In this document: positions 50,691-59,406 of the stretch, piece after piece
Position numbering within the stretch: the first letter of the stretch is position 1
How the letters are laid out: each line of letters begins with the position of its first letter
From: Idiomarina sp. PL1-037
Lineage (GTDB): Bacteria; Pseudomonadota; Gammaproteobacteria; Enterobacterales; Alteromonadaceae
DNA: 64,000 nucleotides
Reading direction: 5' to 3'
Assembly (NCBI RefSeq): GCF_034422975.1
Contig: NZ_CP139873.1
Location: 186,001 to 250,000 of the forward strand
Position numbers and translations under genes: made by a program
Notes under the pieces: generated by a model
What the model was told of the DNA's origin: nothing
The model's database searches: none
What the model saw: only the letters and a program-made list of their open reading frames with translations

Positions 50691-52487
50691 CTATTGCAGC
50701 AAGTAGTCCGGTGTAAAGGTAAAGCAAACTTCTGTACCACCGCTTTCCAGTCTTGAAATTGTTATTTCACCACCAAGGTTACGGCTGCGTTCCTGCATAA
50801 TCGCTAACCCGTAATGATTAACCTTCTCCGCGTTTTCAGGCAAACCGATGCCATCGTCAGTGATCCTAAGTGCCACGTCCTGCCCACTGGGTTGCGACAG
50901 GCTAATGTGCACTTCCCTTCCCTGGCTATGATTTACCGCGTTCTGACTGGCTTCACGAATAATTTGCAGTAAATGGATCTCTTCATGAGGCACTAGAGGA
51001 ATATTATTAAGGCGGTAATCCAGGTGAACAACCATATGACTTTGTTCGGTTAACTGCTTAACCGTCGTCTGCAATGCACTGTAAAGTCCTGAGCCATCAA
51101 CTTTTAAGCGGAAAGTCGTGAGCAATTCCCGCAGCTGCCGGTAGGCTGAGTTTAGGCCCTCTCTCAGCTCGTTACTGACATCATCTATAGTGGCGCGATC
51201 GTTCTTCTCAATGCCTTTGTGTAGTCTCGTAACCTGAATTTTTAAGTAGGACAAAGCCTGCGCCAGTGAGTCGTGCAGCTCGCGGGCTATAACGGTACGC
51301 TCGTGCATTAGTGCCAGCCGGCGCACTTGCTCTTCTTCCGATTTCAGACTTTGCGATAAGGCAAGCTGGTCCGCTGTTGAACTCATCAATTGCTGTTGCC
51401 AGGTTGCCAGAGGCTGTTCTTGCTCGCAGCGAACAATGAGTACACCGTAGTTTTGATCTTCCCGTTTTAGCACAAAGCGGTACACCAGCTTGTCATCTAT
51501 TACCGAAGCTCCTGGGCCAGCTTTAAGACAGCTGGCGCAGTTACCAGCTTCACAGGGGTCGTGTGAACTGGGGCGCGGTTGCAGTTGCAAAAATGGGCGA
51601 TTGCCTTCTTCTGTTAACAGACACAACTCAATGTCGTCTACTTCGCCAATTTCGTACAGCTTTTCGATGACTTGCTGGTAATTATTGTAGTCATAACTGT
51701 GAACGATAATGGAGCGGGCGGTATCGTACAGAAAAGATAACACCTTGTTTTTGCGGGACAGTTCCTGAGTTTGTTGCTCTACCCGGCGCTCAAGGCCGCC
51801 ATAAAAGTAGCTGACTGTCTCCGACATTTTGTTCATGGTGCGGGACAACTGGCCTATTTCATCTTCATTATCAATTTTTGACTTAGCGGTAAAGTCGCCC
51901 TGACCCAAACGCTTGGAAACTGCCAGCAGATGTCGAAGCGGTTGGTTGATCTTTCGTTTTAGCACGGTAAGTAAAAAGAAAAATATGGCAACGATAAAGA
52001 ATGAGGCTAAAGCCAGTGAGCTACGAACCGTCTCCATTCGTCTTTCTGAATGCTCCTGCAGCCGGCCGACCAAAGTGTCGAGTTGATTCACATAGTTGTC
52101 TATAGCGTTACTTTGCTGCTCTGAAAAGCGAGCAAAATCTTGCTCTGCTATTTCCGAGTGCACCCGCTGCCATTCGGTTTTAGCGTCGTTGGCTAACTGC
52201 TGAATACTCCCGCCGGCTTTTACGAAGTGACGATGAAGAAGAGGCTGTTCCCAGAGTGTTTCTATTTCTTGTGCCGTTTTGCTGGCCTTAATATTCTTAC
52301 CGGCGGATAGCAGTAATGCGAACTTGTAGGCTTTCATCCGGTGTGAGCCCGCAACGTTAATTAACTCCGCGTCCTGCTCTGATTTTTCCAAAAGCCAGAA
52401 TGCAGATAGAGAAGAGGCGCTGGCAATAATCACGATAAGCGCAAGCGATACTCTGAAGACATTAATTATAGAAGCGTTGCGTATCAT
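50691..52487 (-). CDS. narX: nitrate/nitrite sensor histidine kinase NarX
   Basis: Membrane sensor of 598 residues. TM1 (about 8-28), a periplasmic helical bundle with the ligand-binding P-box-like INVAGSHRMKAYKFALLL, TM2, HAMP, a GAF-like central module with a Cys cluster (DPCEAGNCASCLKA), and a HisKA_3/HATPase kinase with the phospho-His in ARELHDSLAQALSYLKIQ. ATG 52487 puts TM1 close to the N-terminus as in E. coli NarX; the longer TTG reading at 52550 is less likely. NarL, its cognate regulator, is encoded 1.6 kb away on the same strand. Confidence 0.92.
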   Translation of the reverse strand: MIRNASIINVFRVSLALIVIIASASSLSAFWLLEKSEQDAELINVAGSHRMKAYKFALLLSAGKNIKASKTAQEIETLWEQPLLHRHFVKAGGSIQQLANDAKTEWQRVHSEIAEQDFARFSEQQSNAIDNYVNQLDTLVGRLQEHSERRMETVRSSLALASFFIVAIFFFLLTVLKRKINQPLRHLLAVSKRLGQGDFTAKSKIDNEDEIGQLSRTMNKMSETVSYFYGGLERRVEQQTQELSRKNKVLSFLYDTARSIIVHSYDYNNYQQVIEKLYEIGEVDDIELCLLTEEGNRPFLQLQPRPSSHDPCEAGNCASCLKAGPGASVIDDKLVYRFVLKREDQNYGVLIVRCEQEQPLATWQQQLMSSTADQLALSQSLKSEEEQVRRLALMHERTVIARELHDSLAQALSYLKIQVTRLHKGIEKNDRATIDDVSNELREGLNSAYRQLRELLTTFRLKVDGSGLYSALQTTVKQLTEQSHMVVHLDYRLNNIPLVPHEEIHLLQIIREASQNAVNHSQGREVHISLSQPSGQDVALRITDDGIGLPENAEKVNHYGLAIMQERSRNLGGEITISRLESGGTEVCFTFTPDYLLQ

Positions 52488-52635
52488 TCCGGGCGACGTC
52501 CTGAGTGAAAGTTCCGGCACATGATATAGCATTTCGAAAGAGGGGAACAAATAAGTGCGAATTAATCCATCACTTTATTGCGAGGGTGCTAGGGGGGCGG
52601 CTCATACATCTTCAAGTAAACTCCTCACAAAAGAA

Positions 52636-52672
52636 AAACCAAGCTTCCGCAACAATTGCAGAAGCTTGGTTT
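52636..52672 (-). terminator. intrinsic terminator after the NO reductase gene
   Basis: Twelve-base arms AAACCAAGCTTC (52636-52647) and GAAGCTTGGTTT (52661-52672), with a T-rich tract (TTTTCTTTTG) following on the complementary strand. It starts 9 bp after the stop codon. Confidence 0.85.
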
Positions 52673-52680
52673 ATTAAGGG

Positions 52681-54921
52681 TTAGTCAGACTTATGCTTTA
52701 AGCCTTTTACAACTTGCCAGCTGATGCCTAATGCACCCACGATGAAGACCATATCACCAACCGTACGGAACCAGCGTAGGTTCTGTAGCAGAGGCTGCTG
52801 CATAAAGGCTTCACTGCGTGCATACCACAAGCCTTCGCTGGCGGCGGCGTAGAACTGAATGAAACCGACCGGCAACAGGCTGGTGAAAAGCATGAGTGCT
52901 AAGCCAATGTTCATGGTCCAGAATGCCATTTTCATCAGTTTTTCATCGAACTGCAGGTTCGGGCGAATGTAGCGCAAAATTAACAGGACGAAACCAAGTG
53001 CCAGGAATCCGTACACACCAAATAAAGCTGCATGTGCGTGAGTTGGCGTAGTGTTCAAGCCTTGCACGTAGTACAGCGAAATAGGTGGGTTTATCATAAA
53101 GCCGAGTACACCCGCGCCCAGCATGTTCCAGAAGGCAACCGCAACGAAGCAAAGTAACGGCCACTTAATGCGTTGCATCCAGGTTGCTCGTTTTTGCAGG
53201 CTGTAGTTCTCCCAGGCTTCATAGCCCAGAACAATCAGTGGCACGACTTCTAATGCTGAGAACGTTGCACCCACGGCCATGACTGGAGTGGTTGTACCGG
53301 CAAAATACAAGTGGTGGAACGTACCTGGTACACCACCGAGCATAAACAGCGACGCGGAAGCTAACGCAGCGACGGTTGCCATGCGACGGGAAACCAAGCC
53401 CATGCTGTGGAAAATAAAGGCCAGTGAGGCAGTTGCGAACACTTCGAAGAAGCCTTCTACCCAAAGGTGAACAATCCACCAGCGCCAGTATTCCATAATA
53501 GAAATATGAGTACGCTCGCCGTAGAAGAAGCCGGCACCGTAGAACAGGCCAATGGCAACAACCGAAGCGGTAAATAACGCCAGTAAGTTTTTATCACCTT
53601 TCACTTTAAATGCGCCGACAACACAACGCATCATCAGAACCAGCCAGAAAACGATACCCAGGAACTTACCAATTTGCCATAGGCGACCTAAGTCGACGTA
53701 TTCGTAACCCTGGTGACCTAACCAGAAGTTCAGGTGTGCAGGCATAATTTGCGCAATGGCTAACCAGTTGCCAATAAAGGTACCTGCAACAACTAACACC
53801 AATGCCCAGAACAGGATATCGACACCCAGTTTCTGATACTTGGGATCTTTACCGCCATTAATAATCGGCGCAAGAAAGAGGCCTGCAGCCAGGAACCCAG
53901 TGGCAATCCAGAACATGGCAGCCTGAATGTGCCAGGTACGGGTTAGTGAGTAGGGGAACCACTCGGAAATATTAATGCCGTAGAATTCCTGTCCCTCTAC
54001 TGTGTAGTGTGCGGTTAATCCACCCAGTAAAACTTGTAGCGAGAACAGCGCAACCACAATAAACAGGTATTTACCTAAGGCTTTTTGTGAGGGCGTGAGC
54101 TTAATTTTGGCTATGGGATCATGCTCTGGCGCAACAGGGTCTTCTTCGTCGTGTTGACGTAAAAACGCCCATGCCCAGATTAAGAAGCCGACACCGGCAA
54201 TTAAGAGAATCACACTGACAATTGACCAGATAATATTCTCCGCGCTAGGCACGTTATCTATCAAGGTTTCATGTGGCCAGTTGTTGGTATAAGTAATATC
54301 TGAGTCAAAACGTTCTGTCGACGCGGCCCAGGCTGTCCAGAAGAAAAAGTCGTTCATTACCGCACGACGCGCTTCTGAAGGAAGCGTATTTTCTTTCATG
54401 GCGTAGCTGACGCGGGTAGGGCGCAGCTCCGGGTCATCGCTGAACAGCTTTGAGTAATACTCGCCGGTCTGCTCAATAGCCTGAATGCGTCGCTCACTGA
54501 GAATAACGGTATCTGAAGCTTTATCGTAAGTATTGGTCCGATACTCTTCTTTCAGCTCGTATTCCAGTTGATTTTGCTGCGATCCCTCAAGCTGTTCGTA
54601 GGGTTTGCCAAAGACTTCGTTCGCGCGAATGTCCAACCAGGCAATAAGTTCGCGGTGTAACCAGTCAGCTGTCCAGTCGGGCGCCTGGTAAGCACCGTGC
54701 CCCCAAATGGAACCCAGTTGCATGCCACCAACAGACTGCCAGGCGGTTTGCCCGTCTAAAACAGACTCTTCGGTTGCAATGACTTTGCCATTGGTACTCA
54801 TGAACTTATCCGGAATAGGCGGAGCCTCACGGTAAACTTCTGTTCCGAAGTACCCTAAAAGTCCAAAGGTAATTGCGAGAACCGCAATTAGCGTCCACCA
54901 AAGCTTACGATAACCGGCCAT
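52681..54921 (-). CDS. norB: quinol-dependent nitric oxide reductase (qNor, NorZ type)
   Basis: Inner-membrane single-subunit enzyme reducing NO to N2O with quinol electrons. The 746-residue length, with an N-terminal extension (GKVIATEESVLDGQTAWQ, GSIWGHGAYQAPDWTADWLHRE) fused to a twelve-helix oxidase-like core, separates it from the c-type NorB of about 450 residues. Core metal-site sequences are visible: HIQAAMFWIATGF, HLWVEGFFEVFATA (His and Glu of FeB) and PGTFHHLYF. No norC is adjacent, as expected for qNor. It probably serves NO detoxification or denitrification; nnrS lies in the same window. Confidence 0.94.
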   Translation of the reverse strand: MAGYRKLWWTLIAVLAITFGLLGYFGTEVYREAPPIPDKFMSTNGKVIATEESVLDGQTAWQSVGGMQLGSIWGHGAYQAPDWTADWLHRELIAWLDIRANEVFGKPYEQLEGSQQNQLEYELKEEYRTNTYDKASDTVILSERRIQAIEQTGEYYSKLFSDDPELRPTRVSYAMKENTLPSEARRAVMNDFFFWTAWAASTERFDSDITYTNNWPHETLIDNVPSAENIIWSIVSVILLIAGVGFLIWAWAFLRQHDEEDPVAPEHDPIAKIKLTPSQKALGKYLFIVVALFSLQVLLGGLTAHYTVEGQEFYGINISEWFPYSLTRTWHIQAAMFWIATGFLAAGLFLAPIINGGKDPKYQKLGVDILFWALVLVVAGTFIGNWLAIAQIMPAHLNFWLGHQGYEYVDLGRLWQIGKFLGIVFWLVLMMRCVVGAFKVKGDKNLLALFTASVVAIGLFYGAGFFYGERTHISIMEYWRWWIVHLWVEGFFEVFATASLAFIFHSMGLVSRRMATVAALASASLFMLGGVPGTFHHLYFAGTTTPVMAVGATFSALEVVPLIVLGYEAWENYSLQKRATWMQRIKWPLLCFVAVAFWNMLGAGVLGFMINPPISLYYVQGLNTTPTHAHAALFGVYGFLALGFVLLILRYIRPNLQFDEKLMKMAFWTMNIGLALMLFTSLLPVGFIQFYAAASEGLWYARSEAFMQQPLLQNLRWFRTVGDMVFIVGALGISWQVVKGLKHKSD

Positions 54922-55140
54922 AATTGACCTCCTTGATGCTGAACAGCTTCATATTGTTACTCCATAGGTTTATGAGCAGAGAATTTTGATTAATTCGCTA
55001 TGCATTCACCTAAGTGCAATATTGAGGCCATAGTTTAATTTACTGATAAATAATGGATTTAATTTCAAAAGGGTATTTATAACTTAAGTTTATTAGGTTG
55101 TTTTTACTTTTATGGTCAAAAGTACCCGAAAGGTTATTTC

Positions 55141-55156
55141 TACCCTTTAATGGGTA
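55141..55156. promoter_or_regulatory. NarL-like 7-2-7 palindrome between norB and nrdG
   Basis: TACCCTT-TA-ATGGGTA: the right heptamer matches AKRRGTA fully and the left matches TACYYMT except one position. It is 220 bp from the norB start and about 137 bp from nrdG, and could act on either. Confidence 0.55.
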
Positions 55157-55198
55157 TCTCTTTAAGGCTCCTGTCATTTTTTTCTTCTTGCTTAAATC

Positions 55199-55212
55199 TT
55201 GAGCGTGATCAA
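55199..55212 (+). promoter_or_regulatory. FNR-like box upstream of nrdG-nrdD
   Basis: TTGAG-CGTG-ATCAA matches the FNR consensus at nine of ten positions. A TATGCT at 55234-55239 lies where a class II -10 would be expected. E. coli nrdDG is likewise FNR-activated. Confidence 0.7.
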
Positions 55213-55292
55213 TGCACCCGAAACAGACTTAACTATGCTGAAGCACAATATGTAGTGATTATTTTTATATTAATAACAATATATGGTGTTTT

Positions 55293-55766
55293 ATGGCGGT
55301 TTACCCTACAAGGCTACATTACAGTGCAGAGCAAATTGTCTGGCAGGAAGTTCCGGGAGAAGTGACTTTAGCTTACACCATTACGGGCTGCCCGGTGGGG
55401 TGCAAAGGTTGCCATAGTGTGGATAGCTGGCCGGTGGGAAGTGGCTCATCTCTAACCCAGGAGCATCTGGCACAGCAGCTGCAAAAATACCGTGGATTAA
55501 TAACCTGTGTTTTATTTCTGGGCGGCGAATGGCAGCCCACAGCACTACTGAAACTATTAAAGCAAATACGAAACGAAGGGCTGGAGACCTGCCTGTATAC
55601 AGGCTATGAAAGCGTCTCTATATCCCTTCGCGAACAACTGACTTATTTAAAAACAGGGCCGTGGATAGCTGCCCGGGGCGGGCTGGAAAGCCCAACCACC
55701 AACCAACGCTTTTATGACTTACGGACATTGCAGCTATTGAACTGCGAGTTTCAAACAGGAGAATAA
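55293..55766 (+). CDS. nrdG: anaerobic ribonucleotide reductase-activating protein NrdG
   Basis: Radical SAM activase that installs the glycyl radical in NrdD. The CxxxCxxC cluster motif is Cys33, Cys37, Cys40 (TGCPVGCKGC), and the short 157-residue length is normal. An FLGGEW motif follows, as expected for SAM binding. It precedes nrdD with a 2-bp gap, the reverse of the E. coli nrdD-nrdG order. The start lacks a strong ribosome-binding site. Confidence 0.92.
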   Translation: MAVYPTRLHYSAEQIVWQEVPGEVTLAYTITGCPVGCKGCHSVDSWPVGSGSSLTQEHLAQQLQKYRGLITCVLFLGGEWQPTALLKLLKQIRNEGLETCLYTGYESVSISLREQLTYLKTGPWIAARGGLESPTTNQRFYDLRTLQLLNCEFQTGE

Positions 55767-55768
55767 TT

Positions 55769-57607
55769 ATGTTGCGCTTAAACGAAGAACAAGTCACTGG
55801 CAAAGTCGATTTCATTCACGAGTATCTGCATGCTCAAAACGCGGCCGATGGCTCGAAAATGGATGCAAACGCCAACGTCACACAAAAGAATATAGCAACG
55901 CTTGAAGCCGAGTTAATGAAGGACTTTTTTGTGCAGGTTAACCGCAAACAGGTCAGTAATAAAATTAGCGAACTCTTCGGTAATGATCTGGCGAAAGAGT
56001 ACGTTCGACAAATTGAAGATCATGAAATATACGTACATGACGAAACCAGCCTGAAACCTTACTGTGTTTCAGTCACCATGTATCCGTTTTTACGTGACGG
56101 TTTAACTAGGCTGGGTGGCGAGTCTCAGGCACCTAAGCATCTGGAATCTTTCTGCGGTACTTTTGTGAACTTTGTTTTTGCCGTGAGTTCGCAGTTTGCC
56201 GGGGCTGTTGCTACGGTCGAGTTTCTAACCTACTTCGACTACTTTGCCCGCAAAGACTACGGTTACGACTATTTGAATACGCATCGTCACCAAATTGAAA
56301 ACCACCTGCAGCACGTGGTCTATGCGCTGAATCAGCCTGCGGCGGCCCGCGGCTACCAGAGTGTATTCTGGAATATTTCCATTTACGACCAGCATTACTT
56401 TGACAGTATGTTTGGCGAGTTTGTTTTCCCTGCGGACTTTACCAAACCTGAGTGGAGTTCGGTTAGCGCATTACAGGACTTCTTCCTGGACTGGTTTAAT
56501 AAGGAACGTGAAAAAACGATATTGACCTTCCCGGTGGTGACTGTGGCCATGTTAACTGACAACGGTCAGTGCAAAGATCAGGCATTTGCCGAAAAAATAG
56601 CCGGGGAAATGGCAAATGGCAACTCCTTCTTTGTTTACTTATCTGACAATGCCGACTCGTTAGCGTCCTGTTGCCGACTACGCAGTGAAATTAGCGACAA
56701 TACCTTTTCTTATACCCTGGGTGCCGGTGGTGTTGCGACAGGCTCTATTAATGTCATTACCATGAACATGAACCGTTTGGTGCAGGATGGCAGAGATTTA
56801 GAGGAAGAAGTCCGCAAAATCCACAAATATCAGGTGGCTTACAGAAAACTGATGGAAGAATACAAGGAAGCGGGTCTGTTAACGGTCTATGACGCCGGCT
56901 TTATTACCATGGACAAGCAGTTTTTGACTATTGGTATTAACGGCATGGTTGAAGCGGCGGAATCGCAGGGGATTACTGCAGGTAACAACCAGGCCTATAA
57001 AGATTTTGTGCAAAGCCATTTAAAAGTCATTTATGACGCAAACAAGGCCGCTAAAAAAGAATACGGGTACATGTTCAACACAGAGTTTGTGCCAGCAGAA
57101 AACCTGGGCGTGAAGAACGCCAAGTGGGATCGATCTGACGGTTATAAAGTGAGCCGTGACTGCTACAACTCCTACTTCTATGCCGTAGAAGACGAAGACG
57201 CCAATGCACTGGATAAACTGGTTCTTCACGGAAAAGAATTGATTGAATACCTGGATGGCGGTTCGGCATTGCATTTGAACCTTGATGAAAAGCTCAATAC
57301 CTCTGGGTATTTGTCCTTACTGAACATTGCGGCGAAAACGGGCTGTAATTACTTTTGCATTAACGTCAAAATTACCATTTGTAATGCCTGTGAGCAGATT
57401 GATAAACGCACCTTAAGCGAATGTTCCAGCTGTGGCTCTGAAGACATTGATTACGGAACCCGGGTGATTGGTTACTTAAAACGAGTGTCTGCTTTTAGTG
57501 CAGGCCGTCGAAAAGAGCACCATTTGCGTCATTATCATCGCAAGCAGCCTGCAGAGGTTGCTGTGGGTGCGGCACAATCCAATAGGGTATTTCGCAGAGC
57601 TAGCTAA
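55769..57607 (+). CDS. nrdD: anaerobic ribonucleoside-triphosphate reductase NrdD (class III)
   Basis: Makes dNTPs without oxygen through a glycyl radical. The C-terminal zinc site is present (CNAC and CSSC pairs at about residues 531-547), followed by the glycyl-radical loop RVIGYLKRVSAF. A catalytic Cys region is visible (DSLASCCRLRSE). Unlike E. coli NrdD, the 612-residue protein has no recognisable N-terminal ATP-cone, so allosteric activity control by ATP/dATP may be absent. GGAG precedes the ATG, and it is coupled to nrdG. An FNR-like box precedes the pair. Confidence 0.9.
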   Translation: MLRLNEEQVTGKVDFIHEYLHAQNAADGSKMDANANVTQKNIATLEAELMKDFFVQVNRKQVSNKISELFGNDLAKEYVRQIEDHEIYVHDETSLKPYCVSVTMYPFLRDGLTRLGGESQAPKHLESFCGTFVNFVFAVSSQFAGAVATVEFLTYFDYFARKDYGYDYLNTHRHQIENHLQHVVYALNQPAAARGYQSVFWNISIYDQHYFDSMFGEFVFPADFTKPEWSSVSALQDFFLDWFNKEREKTILTFPVVTVAMLTDNGQCKDQAFAEKIAGEMANGNSFFVYLSDNADSLASCCRLRSEISDNTFSYTLGAGGVATGSINVITMNMNRLVQDGRDLEEEVRKIHKYQVAYRKLMEEYKEAGLLTVYDAGFITMDKQFLTIGINGMVEAAESQGITAGNNQAYKDFVQSHLKVIYDANKAAKKEYGYMFNTEFVPAENLGVKNAKWDRSDGYKVSRDCYNSYFYAVEDEDANALDKLVLHGKELIEYLDGGSALHLNLDEKLNTSGYLSLLNIAAKTGCNYFCINVKITICNACEQIDKRTLSECSSCGSEDIDYGTRVIGYLKRVSAFSAGRRKEHHLRHYHRKQPAEVAVGAAQSNRVFRRAS

Positions 57608-57620
57608 AGTGGCACAAAAT

Positions 57621-57658
57621 GCTGACAGAGAGGGATGAGTTTTCCCTCTTTCTGTAGC
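57621..57658 (+). terminator. possible terminator after nrdD
   Basis: A bulged hairpin with inner arms AGAGGGA (57629-57635) and TCCCTCT (57643-57649) and outer pairing ACAG/CTGT. There is no clear T run after it, so efficiency is uncertain. Confidence 0.45.
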
Positions 57659-57738
57659 TCTCAAAATTCGAGTTTTGTGGTAATCTCCGCGCGAAAATTC
57701 CTGCCGGAATAATCAACCATTTTCATTCTTAACCACCA

Positions 57739-57786
57739 ACCAACTAGGAGAGTTGGTGCAGTTTATATTTTGGTTCTGAACTGCAC
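57739..57786 (+). promoter_or_regulatory. structured 5' leader of nhaD, riboswitch candidate
   Basis: Two consecutive hairpins lie just before nhaD: arms ACCAACT/AGTTGGT (57739-57757) around AGGAG, then GTGCAGTT/AACTGCAC (57756-57786) around 15 bases. They share two bases (57756-57757), so they stack or compete. The first loop contains the only AGGAG-like sequence upstream of nhaD, while no Shine-Dalgarno is seen next to the ATG. A cation-sensing leader is possible, but I cannot match it to a named riboswitch class. Confidence 0.45.
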
Positions 57787-57798
57787 TGAAAAAACGCT

Positions 57799-59232
57799 AT
57801 GAAAAGATTACTGTTTACCGTCATTTCGCTGCTGTTTTCGGTATCAGTACTGGCTGCAGAACCCTCTGCTGACCGTATCGATCTCACCTCATCGACCGTT
57901 GGTTACGCTGCCATCGTCATTTTTATTCTTGCTTATATTTTAGTGATGGGTGAAGAGAAACTGCACATGAGAAAATCCAAGCCTGTGCTGGTAGCGGCAG
58001 GAGTTATATGGATACTCATAGGGTTTGTTTACACTGGCGACAACGCCGCCCTCGCCGAAGAAGCCTTCCGGGAAAATTTATTAAAATTTGCGGAGCTGAT
58101 GTTGTTTTTGCTGGTGGCAATGACCTACATCAATGCTCTGGAAGAGCGGCGTTTGTTCGATGCGCTCAGCGCCTGGTTGATGAAAAAGGGCTTCACTTAT
58201 AGAAAGCTCTTCTGGATAACCGGGTTTTTAGCGTTTTTCATTTCGCCTATTGCGGACAACCTGACCACCGCTCTGTTAATGTCGGCTGTGGTCATGAAAG
58301 TTGCCGAGGGCAATAAAAAGTTTGTCGCGCTTTGCTGCTCCAGCATTGTTATAGCCGTGAATGCTGCCGGCGCGTATAGCCCATTTGGTGATATAACCAC
58401 ACTTATGGTTTGGCAGTCCGGCAAGGTAGAGTTTACTGAGTTCTTACAGCTGGTTGTGCCTGCATTGGTGAACTACTTAATACCCGCAGTTATCATGAGC
58501 CTCTTTATTGAGAAAAAAAGCCCGACAACATTACATACAGAAGTGGAACTTAAGCGCGGAGCCTTGCGCATTACGCTCTTGTTCTTATTAACAGTCGCAA
58601 CCGCCGTTGCATGTCACATTTGGCTGCATTTACCGCCGGTGCTCGGAATGATGATGGGGCTGGGCTACTTACAGTTCTTCGGCTACTTCCTGCGTATGAC
58701 CCTGCCGGGTTCGCTGGCGCGCAAACGGGCAATGGCAGAACGCGAGGGCGACCAAAAACGCCTGCAACAACTTGGTGGTGTCGTGCCATTCGATGTATTC
58801 AGCCGGGTTTCCCGTGCCGAGTGGGACACCTTGCTGTTTTTCTACGGCATCGTCTTATGCGTTGGTGGTTTAGGCTTTATGGGTTACTTAGGTTTACTGT
58901 CCGAGTCTCTTTATGGTGGTTTAGACCCAACCATAGCAAACAGTATTCTTGGCGTGGTCTCCGCTCTTGTAGATAACATTCCGGTGATGTTCGCGGTACT
59001 GTCCATGGACCCTGAAATGTCCACCGGACACTGGCTGCTCATAACCCTGGCCTGCTGTACCGGCGGCAGCCTGCTTTCTATCGGCTCCGCCTCAGGCGTT
59101 GCCTTAATGGGACAAGCCAGAGGTTACTACACCTTTATGTCGCATCTAAAATGGACACCGGTAATAGCAATAGGTTACGCAGCCAGCATCCTGCTACACC
59201 TATGGCTAAACCAAGCCACCTTCCTCAGCTAG
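57799..59232 (+). CDS. nhaD: NhaD-type Na+/H+ antiporter
   Basis: Inner-membrane sodium/proton antiporter of 477 residues with a cleavable-looking signal segment (to about residue 19, LAAE), characteristic of the NhaD family. About a dozen membrane segments follow, with the family motifs AFFISPIADNLTTALLMSAVV, NAAGAYSPFGDITTLMVWQ and VSALVDNIPVMFAVL holding conserved polar and acidic residues. It extrudes Na+ (and Li+) at alkaline or high salt, in line with a marine host. A structured leader lies directly upstream, and a repeat-like element follows. Confidence 0.92.
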   Translation: MKRLLFTVISLLFSVSVLAAEPSADRIDLTSSTVGYAAIVIFILAYILVMGEEKLHMRKSKPVLVAAGVIWILIGFVYTGDNAALAEEAFRENLLKFAELMLFLLVAMTYINALEERRLFDALSAWLMKKGFTYRKLFWITGFLAFFISPIADNLTTALLMSAVVMKVAEGNKKFVALCCSSIVIAVNAAGAYSPFGDITTLMVWQSGKVEFTEFLQLVVPALVNYLIPAVIMSLFIEKKSPTTLHTEVELKRGALRITLLFLLTVATAVACHIWLHLPPVLGMMMGLGYLQFFGYFLRMTLPGSLARKRAMAEREGDQKRLQQLGGVVPFDVFSRVSRAEWDTLLFFYGIVLCVGGLGFMGYLGLLSESLYGGLDPTIANSILGVVSALVDNIPVMFAVLSMDPEMSTGHWLLITLACCTGGSLLSIGSASGVALMGQARGYYTFMSHLKWTPVIAIGYAASILLHLWLNQATFLS

Positions 59233-59257
59233 CGGGGAGGGGGAAAGAACTCTCTTG

Positions 59258-59398
59258 CGGTTAAGGTTTCCGGCTCAGAGAGACGCCTGCAAGTACGTCC
59301 CTGTAAGGCTTGGATGGCGCCACCCAAGCCCCCATGGAGGGGTTCACGGCGTCTTTCTTATCAGCTCTCCAAGCGTAACCGAGGCCGGGTTACCGCCC
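59258..59398. repeat. palindrome-rich intergenic repeat-like element
   Basis: Between nhaD and hemN lies GC-rich sequence built of nested inverted repeats. Outer arms are AGACGCC (59281-59287) and GGCGTCT (59348-59354). Inside are GGCTTGG (59307-59313) and CCAAGCC (59324-59330) around TGGCGCCA, and a CCCC-CATGG-AGGGG palindrome. This architecture resembles REP/BIME-like elements that recur in marine gammaproteobacterial genomes. No second copy was seen in this window. It may also act as a bidirectional terminator for the convergent genes. Confidence 0.5.
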
Positions 59399-59406
59399 CC
59401 AGCCAG

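Larger units (their letters stand above)
54922..55292. other. intergenic region between norB (-) and nrdG (+)
   Basis: A 371-bp AT-rich divergent spacer with no gene. It holds a NarL-like palindrome at 55141-55156 and an FNR-like box at 55199-55212. A loose resemblance to an NsrR half-site is at about 55068-55081. The norB ribosome-binding site (GGAGGT on the complementary strand) is immediately before its ATG. Confidence 0.65.

Noticed and set aside
55068..55090. NsrR-like sequence upstream of norB
   Set aside because: The left half is partly consistent but the right half matches at only about five of eleven positions; too weak beside the nnrS site.
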